From: an uncultured Sterolibacterium sp.
Lineage (GTDB): Bacteria > Pseudomonadota > Gammaproteobacteria > Burkholderiales > Rhodocyclaceae
NCBI GenBank assembly: GCA_903904605.1
Contig: CAIVDC010000128.1
Location: 1-38,589, forward strand
Direction: 5' to 3'
DNA length: 38,589 nucleotides
The position numbers and the translations under genes are program-made. Of the stretch, positions 28,342 through 36,898 are shown piece by piece. The notes below the pieces were generated by a model. It saw only the letters and a list, made by a program, of their open reading frames with translations. It had not been told where the DNA came from and made no database searches. Every line of letters begins with the position of its first letter. Positions within the stretch are counted from its first letter, which is position 1.

Positions 28342-28387
28342 GTTCGATTCCACTAGGACTGGGGACGGCGGCAGTGCGCCAGTGCGC

Positions 28388-28416
28388 TTGCTGCAGCCAG
28401 AGAAACTGCCTAACAT
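28388..28416 (+). promoter_or_regulatory. Possible sigma-70 promoter for the TPR-lolB-ispE run
   Basis: TTGCTG (28388-28393), a 17-base spacer and TAACAT (28411-28416) sit in the 113-base divergent region between mutM and the TPR gene. Prediction from consensus only. Confidence 0.42.
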
Positions 28417-28454
28417 GGGCGCGAACCAAATTCTAATCCAGCCATCCAATCGCC

Positions 28455-30212
28455 GTGACTTTCCTTTCCTGTCCTTTGAAGTTCTCCGTGCACAGCTTGA
28501 TGCGCATGCTGTTGGCGCTGTCGCTTGCCCTGCCGCTGGCAGCGGAGGCGCAGTCCGGCAACGTTGCTGAGGCTCACCCGTTCGGCGCCGCGGAGAAGCC
28601 GCAGGAGTCCGCGAGAATTCCCAAGCTGGAACTCACGCCGCAGATCCTCTACCAGATCCTGCTGGCCGAGATTGCGGGAAGTCGCGGCGACTTGCAGCTG
28701 GCCACCGGCGCCTACGTCGATCTCGCCAAGACGACGCGAGACCCTCGTATTGCCAGGCGCGCCGCCGAGATTGCGCTCTACGCCCGCCAGCCGGAGACCG
28801 CTCTCGAGATGGCGAAGCTGTGGGCCGATATCGATCCCGAGTCGCTGCAGGCCCGCCAGATGCTGATCGGCTTGCTGCTCGTCGAACAACGGCTTGACGA
28901 GGCATCGACGCACCTGGCCAAGATGCTTGCGCTTGAAGGCAAGCAGCTGGGCGAAGGGCTGTTGCGCCTGAACCGTCTGCTGGCGAGTTATCCTGACAAG
29001 CAGGCGGTTGCGCTCCTGGTGGATCGGCTGACGCAGCCCTACGAAGGACTTGCCGAGGCGCATTTCGCCCGCGCCCTGGCCGAAGTCAATGCCAAGAATG
29101 ATTCGCTTGCCTTGGCCGAGATCGACCGCGCCCTGGCGCTGCGCCCGGATTGGGACCAGGCCGTGCTGCTCAAGGCGCAGGTCGAGCTGAAGAGCAGCCA
29201 CGACAAGGCGCTCGCAACCTTGCGCAGTTTTCTCGAAACCTATCCGAAGGCACGCGAGGTGCGTCTCGCCTATGCCCGTACCCTGGTCGGCGAAAAGCGC
29301 TTCGAGGAAGCGCGGCGCGAATATAGCGTCCTCCTCGATAGCAACAAGGACGATCAGGAGGCGATCTACGCGGTGGCCCTGCTGTCGCTGCAGCTTAACG
29401 ACCCCGCAGTTGCCGAGCGTGAGTTCAAGCGCCTGCTAGAACTCGGTTTTGGCGACCCCAACATGGCGCGACTCTACCTCGGCCAGATTGCCGAGGACGG
29501 CAAGCGCCCTGACGAGGCCTTGCAATGGTATGGCATGGTGACGCCGGGCGCGCAGTATCTGATGGCCCGGGTGCGGGCCGCAAGCCTGCTGGCGAAACAG
29601 GGCCGTCTCGATGAGGGGCGGAGGATCCTGCAGCAGGCGCTTGCCGCCAATCCGGGCGAACGGGTGGCGCTCGTGATTGCAGAGGCGCAGTTGCTGAACG
29701 ATGCCGGTCGTGCCCGCGAAGCCTTCGAGCTTCTCGACGGAAATCTCGCGGCTCAGCCGGATCAGCCAGATCTGCTCTATGAGTCGGCGTTGCTGGCAGA
29801 AAAGATCGGGCGCTTGGAGGTGCTCGAACGCAATCTGCGCAGGCTGATTGTGATCAAGCCGGGAAATGCCCATGCCTACAATGCCCTGGGCTACTCGCTG
29901 GCAGATCGCAAGCTGCGTCTCGACGAGGCGGAGCAACTGATCGACAAGGCGCTCGCCTTGTCGCCCGAGGACGCTTTCATCATGGACAGCAAGGGCTGGG
30001 TGCTGTACCGCCGGGGCGACAATAGCGGCGCCATCGACTATCTGCAGAAGGCCTACGGTTTGCGGCCGGATCCCGAGATCGCAGCGCACCTTGGCGAAGT
30101 GCTGTGGGTGGTCGGTCGCCGCGCCGATGCGGAGAAGGTCTGGGACGAGGCCGCTCGCGCCAACCCCGGCAACGAAGCTCTGGCGGCTACGATCAGCAAA
30201 TTCAAACCCTGA
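28455..30212 (+). CDS. Exported tetratricopeptide-repeat protein
   Basis: The product has 585 residues from GTG 28455, or 570 from ATG 28500, where a compact signal peptide begins (MRMLLALSLALPLAAEAQ). The rest is almost entirely helical TPR-like repeats; clear units include FAEAHFARALAEVN-type pairs near the middle and AYNALGYSLADRK and AKGWVLYRRGD-like units (seen as SKGWVLYRRGDNSG) near the end. It is probably a periplasmic or outer-membrane-associated scaffold. It precedes lolB and ispE on the same strand, as in many betaproteobacteria. The precise function is unknown. Confidence 0.88.
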   Translation: MTFLSCPLKFSVHSLMRMLLALSLALPLAAEAQSGNVAEAHPFGAAEKPQESARIPKLELTPQILYQILLAEIAGSRGDLQLATGAYVDLAKTTRDPRIARRAAEIALYARQPETALEMAKLWADIDPESLQARQMLIGLLLVEQRLDEASTHLAKMLALEGKQLGEGLLRLNRLLASYPDKQAVALLVDRLTQPYEGLAEAHFARALAEVNAKNDSLALAEIDRALALRPDWDQAVLLKAQVELKSSHDKALATLRSFLETYPKAREVRLAYARTLVGEKRFEEARREYSVLLDSNKDDQEAIYAVALLSLQLNDPAVAEREFKRLLELGFGDPNMARLYLGQIAEDGKRPDEALQWYGMVTPGAQYLMARVRAASLLAKQGRLDEGRRILQQALAANPGERVALVIAEAQLLNDAGRAREAFELLDGNLAAQPDQPDLLYESALLAEKIGRLEVLERNLRRLIVIKPGNAHAYNALGYSLADRKLRLDEAEQLIDKALALSPEDAFIMDSKGWVLYRRGDNSGAIDYLQKAYGLRPDPEIAAHLGEVLWVVGRRADAEKVWDEAARANPGNEALAATISKFKP

Positions 30213-30217
30213 CTGGG

Positions 30218-30805
30218 ATGCGCAGCATGTTTCGTCGGCAGCTCGGTAAAGTGGCTGCCCTCCTTTTTTCCGCCATGATCGGCGGTTGCGCCCTGTTGCA
30301 GCCCCCAGCGGCTGCTCTGGCGCCACGCCCCCCGGGGGCGGCGATCGAAGCCTATACCTTGTCAGGGCGGATCAGCGTACGCCAGGGCGAGGTGCGCCAC
30401 GCCTCCAATCTCGTCTGGGAGCACGATGCATCGCGCGACGAAATCCTGCTGTCGACCCCGCTCGGCCAAGGCATTGCCGAACTTACGCGAGATGCTGGCG
30501 GGGCGCGGCTCCTTACCTCGGATCACCGCGAGTTTTCCGCCCCAGACTGGGAGAGTCTTTCGGCCCGAATATTCGGTTTCACCTTGCCGCTCAGCATGCT
30601 GCCGCGCTGGGTACTGGCTGACGCGCCTGGCAGCGCAAAGCGCGATGCCGCCGGCCGGCCGGCGCATTTTTCGGAGCGCGGCTGGCAGGTGGACTACGGC
30701 GATTACGAAACCGATGCTCCCAACGCCTTGCCGCAACTGATCGAGATCAGGCGCGACGACATCGACGTCCGTTTGAAGATCGACGAGTGGCAGATCGTGA
30801 GATGA
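30218..30805 (+). CDS. lolB: Outer-membrane lipoprotein insertion protein LolB
   Basis: The product has 195 residues. LolB receives lipoproteins from LolA and inserts them into the outer membrane. It is a lipoprotein itself: the signal ends at the lipobox IGGC (Cys24). The body has the LolB pattern: YTLSGRISVRQGE strand, NLVWEHDASRDEILL, and the C-terminal WQVDYGDYE with LKIDEWQIV. The start is ATG 30218 six bases after the TPR stop; ATG 30227 is an alternative. ispE follows, the usual lolB-ispE-prs order. Confidence 0.94.
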   Translation: MRSMFRRQLGKVAALLFSAMIGGCALLQPPAAALAPRPPGAAIEAYTLSGRISVRQGEVRHASNLVWEHDASRDEILLSTPLGQGIAELTRDAGGARLLTSDHREFSAPDWESLSARIFGFTLPLSMLPRWVLADAPGSAKRDAAGRPAHFSERGWQVDYGDYETDAPNALPQLIEIRRDDIDVRLKIDEWQIVR

Positions 30806-30917
30806 CGAGCCGTGCTCGCCGAAACCGAGGTCGCGGTGCGAGGGAATGTCTGGCTTTGGCGCGCAGGGCTCGCATTTCATTGACGGCACCGCCGTGGGGC
30901 GGCCCGGCGGCGGTACG

Positions 30918-31757
30918 ATGATTTCCTGGCACAGCGAGTGGCCGGCACCGGCCAAGATCAACCTGTTTCTGCATGTGGTCGGTCGTCGCGCCGATTCGTA
31001 CCACCTGCTGCAGACCGTATTCCGTTTCCTCGATTTTGGCGATACGCTGCAATTTTCGCCGCTCGCCGACGATGCCATCAGTCTTGCCACGCCCTTGCCA
31101 GGAGTGCCCCCGGAAACCGATCTGACCGTGCGCGCCGCCAGGCTTCTCAAGCAGGCTGCGGGAGTGCATCAAGGTGTGGAAATCACACTGACCAAACGAC
31201 TGCCGATGGGCGGAGGCCTGGGTGGCGGCAGTTCGGATGCCGCCACCGTGCTCCTGGCCTTGAACCGGCTTTGGGATGTCAACCTTCCGGCCTCCGAGCT
31301 GCAGCGACTCGGCCTGAAACTCGGCGCCGACCTGCCGGTCTTTCTTCATGGCCGCGCCGCATTCGCCGAAGGCGTCGGCGAGCGCTTTTCCGACGTCGCA
31401 CTGCCGCCAGCCTGGTATCTTGTGCTCGTGCCGAAGGTCCAGGTGCCGACCTCGGCCATTTTCGCCGCACCGGATCTCCGCCGCAATACGCCCCTCCTGT
31501 CTGCGGCAGAGTGGGTGCCCGGACAGGGTGGCAACGACCTCGAGGCGGTGGCCTGCCGGCTCTATCCCGAGGTCGCTCGCCACCTGGACTGGCTCAGGCG
31601 GTTTGGCTCTGCGCGCATGAGCGGTTCGGGCGCCTGCGTTTTTGCCGAGTTTGCAGAAGAGTCGGGCGCGCGCACCGCACTGGCACAACTGCCACCGGAC
31701 ATGAAGGGCTTTGTCGCGCGCGGCCTTGACCGCCATCCACTGCTCGAATTGACATAA
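30918..31757 (+). CDS. ispE: 4-diphosphocytidyl-2-C-methyl-D-erythritol kinase IspE
   Basis: The product has 279 residues. This GHMP kinase of the non-mevalonate isoprenoid pathway phosphorylates CDP-methylerythritol. The N-terminal PAPAKINLFLHVVGRR, the ATP loop LPMGGGLGGGSSDAA and the late MSGSGACVFAEF are complete. The start ATG 30918 was chosen (MISWHSEWPAPAK); the longer frame has no similarity. It is 112 bases behind lolB. Confidence 0.97.
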   Translation: MISWHSEWPAPAKINLFLHVVGRRADSYHLLQTVFRFLDFGDTLQFSPLADDAISLATPLPGVPPETDLTVRAARLLKQAAGVHQGVEITLTKRLPMGGGLGGGSSDAATVLLALNRLWDVNLPASELQRLGLKLGADLPVFLHGRAAFAEGVGERFSDVALPPAWYLVLVPKVQVPTSAIFAAPDLRRNTPLLSAAEWVPGQGGNDLEAVACRLYPEVARHLDWLRRFGSARMSGSGACVFAEFAEESGARTALAQLPPDMKGFVARGLDRHPLLELT

Positions 31758-31822
31758 GTCGCGAAAAGCCTGAAAATGCCGCCCTTTCGCGGGCACCCTG
31801 TTGTCTGGGTTGTTCGTTACGT

Positions 31823-31899
31823 TGGGGAGTCGCCAAGCTGGTTAAGGCACCGGATTTTGATTCCGGCATGCGAAGGTTCGAATCCTTCCTCCCCAGCCA
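31823..31899 (+). tRNA. tRNA-Gln (anticodon TTG)
   Basis: A complete 77-base cloverleaf with encoded CCA: acceptor stem TGGGGAG/CTCCCCA, anticodon stem CCGGA/TCCGG around the loop TTTTGAT with anticodon TTG (31857-31859), T-loop GGTTCGAATCC, and discriminator G. It lies between ispE and prs, as in many betaproteobacteria. An inverted pair CGCGAAA/TTTCGCG (31760-31791) lies upstream. Confidence 0.98.
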
Positions 31900-31986
31900 G
31901 AATTTCTGCCGGGCAAGCGAAGGGGCGACCCGTGGTTTGCCGACTCTGCCGCTGCCGCCGGCATAACGAACTCAAGCGAGACACGC

Positions 31987-32937
31987 ATGGCTTATGACAG
32001 CCTGATGGTGTTCACCGGCAACGCCAATCCCAAGCTCGCGGCCGATGTGGTCAAGCGACTGAGTATCTCGCTTGGCCGTGCCACTGTCGGCCGCTTTTCG
32101 GATGGCGAGGTCAATGTCGAAATTCTCGAAAATGTTCGCGGCAAGGATGTCTTCATCCTGCAATCGACCTGCCAGCCGACCAATGACCACCTGATGGAAC
32201 TGCTGATCATGGTCGATGCCTTGAAGCGGGCCTCGGCCGGCCGCGTCACGGCGGTCATCCCCTACCTGGGCTATGCGCGCCAGGATCGCCGCCCACGGTC
32301 GGCGCGGGTGGCGATCACCGCCAAGGTGGTGGCTAACATGCTCCAGGCGGCCGGTGTCCAGCGCATGCTGACGGTCGATCTGCACGCCGACCAGATCCAG
32401 GGCTTTTTCGATATCCCGGTCGACAACATCTATGCAGGCCCCATTTTGCTCGGCGATATCTGGAGGCAGCGCCACGACGACTTGCTGGTGGTATCGCCGG
32501 ACATCGGCGGCGTGGTGCGGGCACGGGCGCTCGCCAAGCACCTCGAGTCGGACCTGGCGATCATAGACAAGCGCCGCCCCAAGGCGAACGTCTCCGAGGT
32601 GATGAACATCATCGGCGAGGTGAATGGGCGCAGCTGTGTGATCATGGACGACATGGTCGATACCGCCGGCACTCTGTGCAAGGCGGCACAGGCACTGAAG
32701 GAGCGAGGTGCGAAGAAGGTGCTGGCTTACTGTACGCATCCGGTCTTATCCGGTGCAGCGGTTGCCCGGATTGCCGAATCCGATCTCGACGAACTGGTCG
32801 TTACCGACACCATTCCGCTGCGCGAGGAGGCCCGCGCCTGCCCCCGTATCCGCCAGGTATCGATCGGCGGCCTGTTGGCGGAGACCATGCTGAGAATCAG
32901 CAACGAGGAGTCGGTGTCGTCACTTTTCATGGAATAG
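31987..32937 (+). CDS. prs: Ribose-phosphate pyrophosphokinase (PRPP synthetase)
   Basis: The product has 316 residues. It makes PRPP from ribose-5-phosphate and ATP for purine, pyrimidine, His and Trp synthesis. The start [18 protein letters not shown], the catalytic flexible-loop region [11 protein letters not shown], the metal site [11 protein letters not shown] and the PRPP loop [13 protein letters not shown] are intact. It lies 87 bases behind tRNA-Gln and heads the prs-rplY-pth run. Confidence 0.98.
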   Translation: MAYDSLMVFTGNANPKLAADVVKRLSISLGRATVGRFSDGEVNVEILENVRGKDVFILQSTCQPTNDHLMELLIMVDALKRASAGRVTAVIPYLGYARQDRRPRSARVAITAKVVANMLQAAGVQRMLTVDLHADQIQGFFDIPVDNIYAGPILLGDIWRQRHDDLLVVSPDIGGVVRARALAKHLESDLAIIDKRRPKANVSEVMNIIGEVNGRSCVIMDDMVDTAGTLCKAAQALKERGAKKVLAYCTHPVLSGAAVARIAESDLDELVVTDTIPLREEARACPRIRQVSIGGLLAETMLRISNEESVSSLFME

Positions 32938-32986
32938 TTTCTTAACCCCTGCCTGGTCGCGGGCGGGATTTTCTTGGAGCAATAAA

Positions 32987-33622
32987 ATGATAATCGAGTT
33001 CAACGCGCAAAAACGCACCCTGCAGGGCACCGGAGCGAGCCGCCGCCTGCGTAGGGCTGGTCGCGTCCCGGGCATCGTCTATGGCGGCGAGCAGCCGGCA
33101 GAGGCGATCGAGTTTGACCACAACGAGATCTTCCACAAGCTGAAGCAGGAAACCTTCCATGCCTCCGTGCTGACCATGCTGATCGACGGCGGCCGGCAGA
33201 ACGTCCTGCTGCGCGACGTGCAAATGCACGCCTTCAAGCGCCAGGTGCTGCACCTCGACTTCCAGCGTGTCGACGCCAGCCACAAGATACACACCAGGGT
33301 GCCGTTCCACTTCATCAACGCCGACGTGGCGCCGGGTGTCAAGCTGCAGGGCGGAATCGTCTCGCACGTGCTGACCGAACTGGAGGTGCGATGCCTGCCG
33401 GGCGACCTGCCGGAGTTCATCGAGGTCGACCTCAAGGACGTGTCGGCGGGTCACTCGGTGCACCTTTCCGCGGTGGTCATGCCCGCGGGCGTCGAGCCGG
33501 TGGTGCACAAGGGCGAAGACCCGGTGGTCGCCGCCATCACGATACCGCGCGGTGCCACCGCCGACGAAGCCGCTGCTCCGGACGTCCAGGTAGCTGCGCC
33601 GGCGGCCCCCGAGAAGAAGTAA
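32987..33622 (+). CDS. rplY: 50S ribosomal protein L25 (two-domain Ctc/TL5 type)
   Basis: The product has 211 residues, the long form with an N-terminal 5S rRNA-binding L25 domain ([20 protein letters not shown]) and a C-terminal TL5/Ctc beta domain. The tail is Ala-rich ([15 protein letters not shown]). The ATG is preceded by TTGGAGCAATAAA, with GGAG about eight bases before the start. It sits between prs and pth in the standard order. Confidence 0.97.
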   Translation: MIIEFNAQKRTLQGTGASRRLRRAGRVPGIVYGGEQPAEAIEFDHNEIFHKLKQETFHASVLTMLIDGGRQNVLLRDVQMHAFKRQVLHLDFQRVDASHKIHTRVPFHFINADVAPGVKLQGGIVSHVLTELEVRCLPGDLPEFIEVDLKDVSAGHSVHLSAVVMPAGVEPVVHKGEDPVVAAITIPRGATADEAAAPDVQVAAPAAPEKK

Positions 33623-33623
33623 T

Positions 33624-34238
33624 TTGGTCCAGGCTCCGCGCCCACCGCGTCTGATCGTCGGCCTGGGCAATCCCGGGAGCGAATACGCCAAGACCCGGCA
33701 CAATGCCGGGTTTTGGTTTTGTGAGCGGCTGGCGCGTGAGCACGGCGTGAATTTGGCGAACGAATCCCGATTCCACGGCATGGCCGGGCAACTGCGCGCC
33801 CATGCCCACGCGGAGGGCGTCCGGTTATTGCTGCCGCAGACCTTCATGAACCGCTCGGGCCAGGCAGTCGCGGCGCTTTTGCGCTTCTACCGTATCGACG
33901 CGGCCGACATGCTGGTCGTGCATGACGAACTGGATCTGCCGCCCGGCAGTCTGCGCCTCAAGTTCGGCGGCGGTCTCGGCGGCCACAACGGGCTGAAGGA
34001 CATCACCGCACACCTGGGCACCCAGGACTACTGGCGGTTGAGGGTCGGCATCGGCCATCCGGGCGACCGCAACGAGGTCGTGAATTATGTGCTGAAGCCG
34101 CCGCGGCGCGAGGAGGGTGAGGCTATCGACGATGCCTTGGCTCGGGCACTTGCCGCCTGGCCTTGGCTGTCGGCCGGCGACTGGCCGGCGGCGATGCAGA
34201 AGTTGAACCAGAAGCCGGCTGCCTCCGCTACGGATTAG
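33624..34238 (+). CDS. pth: Peptidyl-tRNA hydrolase Pth
   Basis: The product has 204 residues. Pth frees tRNA from peptidyl-tRNA that dropped off the ribosome. Motifs: [20 protein letters not shown] with the catalytic His, [20 protein letters not shown] and [12 protein letters not shown]. No ATG is available; TTG 33624, one base after the rplY stop, is used. Normally the next gene is ychF; here a decayed ychF 5' end begins five bases after the pth stop. Confidence 0.96.
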   Translation: MVQAPRPPRLIVGLGNPGSEYAKTRHNAGFWFCERLAREHGVNLANESRFHGMAGQLRAHAHAEGVRLLLPQTFMNRSGQAVAALLRFYRIDAADMLVVHDELDLPPGSLRLKFGGGLGGHNGLKDITAHLGTQDYWRLRVGIGHPGDRNEVVNYVLKPPRREEGEAIDDALARALAAWPWLSAGDWPAAMQKLNQKPAASATD

Positions 34239-34243
34239 ACACC

Positions 34244-34357
34244 ATGAGTCTCAAATGCGGCATCGTCGGCCTGCCCAACCTCGGCACATCAACCCTGTTC
34301 AACGCCTTGACCAAGTCCGGCATCGCGGCGGAGAGTTATCCCCATCCCTGGACCATT
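34244..34357 (+). pseudogene. Relic 5' end of ychF (codons 1 to about 38), native position
   Basis: The first about 110 bases match the start of the intact ychF at 37200 with about eight substitutions up to codon 31 and a one-codon insertion after it. Four of those changes reach the protein: Val to Leu in the P-loop, the Walker A Lys to Thr (GLPNVGKST becomes GLPNLGTST), Asn to Ser, and YPFCTI to YPHPWTI. A stop follows at 34358. With only 38 codons and a dead P-loop it cannot be a GTPase. Because it directly follows pth, as ychF does in relatives, it is most likely the original 5' end. The homology stops at ACCAT (34352-34356). Confidence 0.9.
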
Positions 34358-34482
34358 TAAGAGCGCCTGACACCAAAGGCAGCGAGGTTCTGCCAGGACA
34401 AAAGTCGTGTTATTTGGTGGCAAATTCTGCTGCTACGATCACCAATATGTTGCCGTCAGTGCCTGACGCGAATGGCTATGGT

Positions 34483-35376
34483 TCAGAGTGCGGTGTAGAG
34501 CGCCGAACGCACTCGCGGCCACAGTAGGTTCACTGCGAGGCCAGCCATCACGAATACGGCAGCCACCAGTTTCCATGCTGGAAACGATTCGCCCAGCCAG
34601 AAGACCGATGCACCCATGCCGAAAACCGGCACGAGCAGCGCCATGGGCATGATCGTCGCGGCCGGATGTCTCGCCAACAGCCAGCCCCAGGCTGAGTACC
34701 CAAAGAGGGAATTGCCCCATGCCTGCCATGCGACGGCAGCCCAGGTCGCCGCATCCGCCTGCTTCAGGCCTGCGGAGACGGCGTTCCATCCTTCTATCGA
34801 GATCGATAGGGCAAGTAATGGCGGTATCGCAAAGGCGCTAGACCAGACCACATAGGCGAGCATATTGCTTGGGCTACCCTGCTTGGCGGTGACATTCCCG
34901 CCAGCCCAAGACAATGCGGCCAACAGAACAAGCAATAAGCCGATGAACGTAGTGGTGCCGCCGGTGTTCAACATGATGATCGCGATCCCGATAGTCGCAA
35001 GCAGCAGGGCGAACCATTGGAAGTTACGTACCCGTTCGTGGCTAATGCGCATCGACAGGCCAATTGTAAAGAACACCTGAACCTGGATTACCAGCGAGGC
35101 AATGCCCGGCGAGATGCGGCCCTTCATCGCGACATAGAGCAGCCCGAACTGACCGACCCCGATCAGCAAGCCGAATAAGGCGAGGTTTCCCCGTTTTACC
35201 GAAGGGCGTGGCAGGAAGAACATCGCAGGAACCAAAGCGAGACTAAAACGCAGGGCAGCAAACAGGAAAGGCGGCAGATGTCCCAGTGCAATCTTGATGA
35301 CCACAAAATTGGTACCCCAGACGCAGGCAACGGCCAGCGCGAGTAGAAAGTGGCGCAACGGAAGAGGGGTTGGCAT
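34483..35376 (-). CDS. EamA/DMT family transporter
   Basis: The product has 297 residues and about ten membrane helices arranged as two EamA repeats (first beginning ALAVACVWGTNFVVIKIAL, second near GLLLVLLAALSWAGGNVTAK). EamA proteins export amino acids or other metabolites; the WGTNFVVIK and SWAGGNVTAKQ starts of the repeats are typical of the YdeD/EamA branch. The substrate cannot be predicted. It is part of the accessory stretch between the relic and intact ychF and has no operon partner. The start is ATG 35374-35376; TTTATAGG upstream may be part of a promoter. The sequence between 34361 and 34482 has no gene. Confidence 0.9.
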   Translation of the reverse strand: MPTPLPLRHFLLALAVACVWGTNFVVIKIALGHLPPFLFAALRFSLALVPAMFFLPRPSVKRGNLALFGLLIGVGQFGLLYVAMKGRISPGIASLVIQVQVFFTIGLSMRISHERVRNFQWFALLLATIGIAIIMLNTGGTTTFIGLLLVLLAALSWAGGNVTAKQGSPSNMLAYVVWSSAFAIPPLLALSISIEGWNAVSAGLKQADAATWAAVAWQAWGNSLFGYSAWGWLLARHPAATIMPMALLVPVFGMGASVFWLGESFPAWKLVAAVFVMAGLAVNLLWPRVRSALYTAL

Positions 35377-35438
35377 GAAATTATTGTCGCATGTAGTTCT
35401 CTTGCCCTACCTATAAATCGGAGCGTGGAGTCTCCTCG

Positions 35439-35645
35439 CCCCATCAATTGATTCAGTTCCCTCCGGATCAACACGAGCGCTGCCAGCACATCCGAACAGT
35501 CGGGAGCGACATAATGCTTGTGCAGCACATCAGACCCGGGCGCCGTGTGATTCAGGACGTGGCGCTGCACAGCATCCCCAACGCCTGGGCGCTCGCCAAG
35601 CCTGATGATCTCGCGCACCAACTGGAGACAAGGCGTTGCTGCATC
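35439..35645 (-). pseudogene. Tyrosine recombinase remnant, C-terminal catalytic part
   Basis: On the minus strand the frame reads REIIRLGERPGVGDAVQR, then HVLNHTAPGSDVLHKHYVAP and a closing helix (VLAALVLIRRELNQLMG). This matches the end of phage-type integrases, where LGERPxVxxxxLNHT is followed by the nucleophilic Tyr (here in HKHYV). No start, arginine box or upstream catalytic part is present, and an in-frame stop lies just upstream, so it is a fragment. It is in line with two other fragments of the same kind of gene at 36655-36770 and 36899-37039. Confidence 0.75.
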
Positions 35646-35973
35646 GCACCATTACCGGGCGACAGATTATAAGTATAATTTTATAAGACATTGAAAAAGA
35701 AAGATAATAATCGTGGCATGGAGGTTGCTGAAGAAGCAACAACACGGCTGAAACGAGGTTCCCTTGCCATGCATTTGCCGAGCAAAACGTGACGTTGCAG
35801 TATCTTACGGAACCAAGCTATACCAATAGCGCTCGAAGTTTGATAGTTATCGGGTTAATTGAGAGCATGGTCTTTCGGTGGTCCGTAAAGGCGGGCGAAA
35901 CGAGGGGCGAAATCAATAGCGAAGAGTTGCAATACAGGTGCCTTTCAACGGAATTGCGACAAAGGAGATCGCC
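35646..35973. other. AT-rich stretch before the SRAP-like gene; no gene recognised
   Basis: About 330 bases with visibly lower GC than the neighbours. It contains TATAAT on both strands near 35666-35679, a perfect 6-base hairpin (35724-35740), and a possible plus-strand promoter, TTGCAG (35795-35800), an 18-base spacer and TATACC (35819-35824). A 62-codon open frame (35789-35977) has no recognisable features and overlaps the next gene's start, so it is not called. Confidence 0.4.
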
Positions 35974-36633
35974 ATGACGGAGAAGATCGTACTCGAGGCA
36001 ACGCCTGATGAATATAAGGAGTCTTTTCCCAACGATTCCTTCTTTCCGCCAGAGAAGTCCAAAACGTCGGAGCCCGGGGACCGGTTGCAGATCATAACTA
36101 TGATTAGCGGCGAAGCGACCAACGCCGAGGCAGTATGGGGATTTGTCCCTCAATGGCGAATGACTGCAGATGATCCGATTTACTATACTGCTGGAGCGAC
36201 AATCGGTCGCAAATGGACAACCTCTGTGGCCTTTCGCAATTGGCGCTGCATTGTGCCGGCTACGTACTTCACTTGGCTCCGTGAAATCGATGGGGTCACG
36301 ATGTCCTACACACTATCGCGGAACGATGGGGGACTTCTCCTATTGGGGGGTATCTTTGGGCCGAACATACCTTATGCACAGGGATCTGCGCTGACCGCGG
36401 GATTGGTTACGACGGCACCGAATCGAATGCTGGCACCGCATGGACTGCAAGTGCCGCTGGTCCTGAAGAAGAAGGACGTCATGCCGTGGCTTCGCTCACG
36501 CACGAACATCGATTTTGTGAAGAGCTTCATCCGGCCACCGGGTGCGAACGAGTTGAGGCTGACCATTTCCTTGCCAGCAGTAGAGAGTGCAAGCATGGGC
36601 ATTTCCAAAGATCGACAACTGACCTTGGCCTGA
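35974..36633 (+). CDS. Divergent SRAP (YedK/HMCES-like) protein with missing catalytic residues
   Basis: The product has 219 residues; ATG 35974 is preceded by AAAGGAG at good spacing. The SRAP fold is visible from its ordered motifs: WGFVPQW (55-61), RCIVPATYFTW (91-101), LLLLGGIFG (121-129) and LVTTAPNRMLAPHGLQVPL (144-162), in the order and spacing of YedK. YedK and HMCES bind abasic sites in single-stranded DNA through the cysteine of an N-terminal MCGR. Here the N-terminus is MTEKIVLEA and no MCGR exists. The NAR motif is replaced by TAGA, and the Glu of FYEW by Thr (YFTW); only the late His156 remains. It may be inactive, use another chemistry, or have lost part of its N-terminus. Base composition differs from the core genes, and it lies inside the broken integrase gene. 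Confidence 0.78.
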   Translation: MTEKIVLEATPDEYKESFPNDSFFPPEKSKTSEPGDRLQIITMISGEATNAEAVWGFVPQWRMTADDPIYYTAGATIGRKWTTSVAFRNWRCIVPATYFTWLREIDGVTMSYTLSRNDGGLLLLGGIFGPNIPYAQGSALTAGLVTTAPNRMLAPHGLQVPLVLKKKDVMPWLRSRTNIDFVKSFIRPPGANELRLTISLPAVESASMGISKDRQLTLA

Positions 36634-36654
36634 GCTGATGAAGGAGTTGACAAG

Positions 36655-36770
36655 GAACCTGGATCACCCAAGGCGCTCACGGGACGATCCAGCCAGTCGC
36701 CAAAATGGGTGCGGAAGATCGAGTCATAGCGCTTCTTGCTGCCCGGCTTGAGCCGTTTGGCTGTCCCGTA
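36655..36770 (-). pseudogene. Tyrosine recombinase remnant, core-binding (SAM-like) part
   Basis: On the minus strand this reads YGTAKRLKPGSKKRYDSIF, then RTHFGDWLDRPVSALGDP, the pattern of the N-terminal SAM-like DNA-binding domain of phage integrases. The fragment is bounded upstream by the IS21-like terminal repeat and downstream by the SRAP-like gene, so both ends are broken. Confidence 0.72.
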
Positions 36771-36771
36771 A

Positions 36772-36822
36772 TGTCCGTGCCGGGTGAATTCTGATCAGGC
36801 GTACCGTTTGAATTCTGGCCAG
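36772..36822. mobile_element. Solitary IS21-like terminal repeat (IS remnant)
   Basis: Begins with TGTCCGTGCCGGGTGAATTC and contains two tandem copies of a TGAATTCTGnnCAG unit (36785-36798 and 36809-36822), 24 bases apart. This layout, TG at the tip with multiple terminal repeats, is that of IS21-family ends. No istA or istB follows, so only one end remains. It separates the N-terminal and core-binding integrase fragments. Identification is from memory of the family pattern. Confidence 0.6.
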
Positions 36823-36898
36823 GGACTATAGCTGCATGTCATGTTTGCAGCTGTGGATAAGTGTAGCGCAGTCGTTGGTCTTTTTCACCTCCCTCTGG

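Noticed and set aside
34361-34482. Possible small gene behind the ychF relic
   Set aside because: The open frame there has no ribosome binding site or recognisable motif.
35789-35977. A 62-codon open frame before the SRAP-like gene
   Set aside because: No ribosome binding site or similarity, and it overlaps the well-supported start at 35974.
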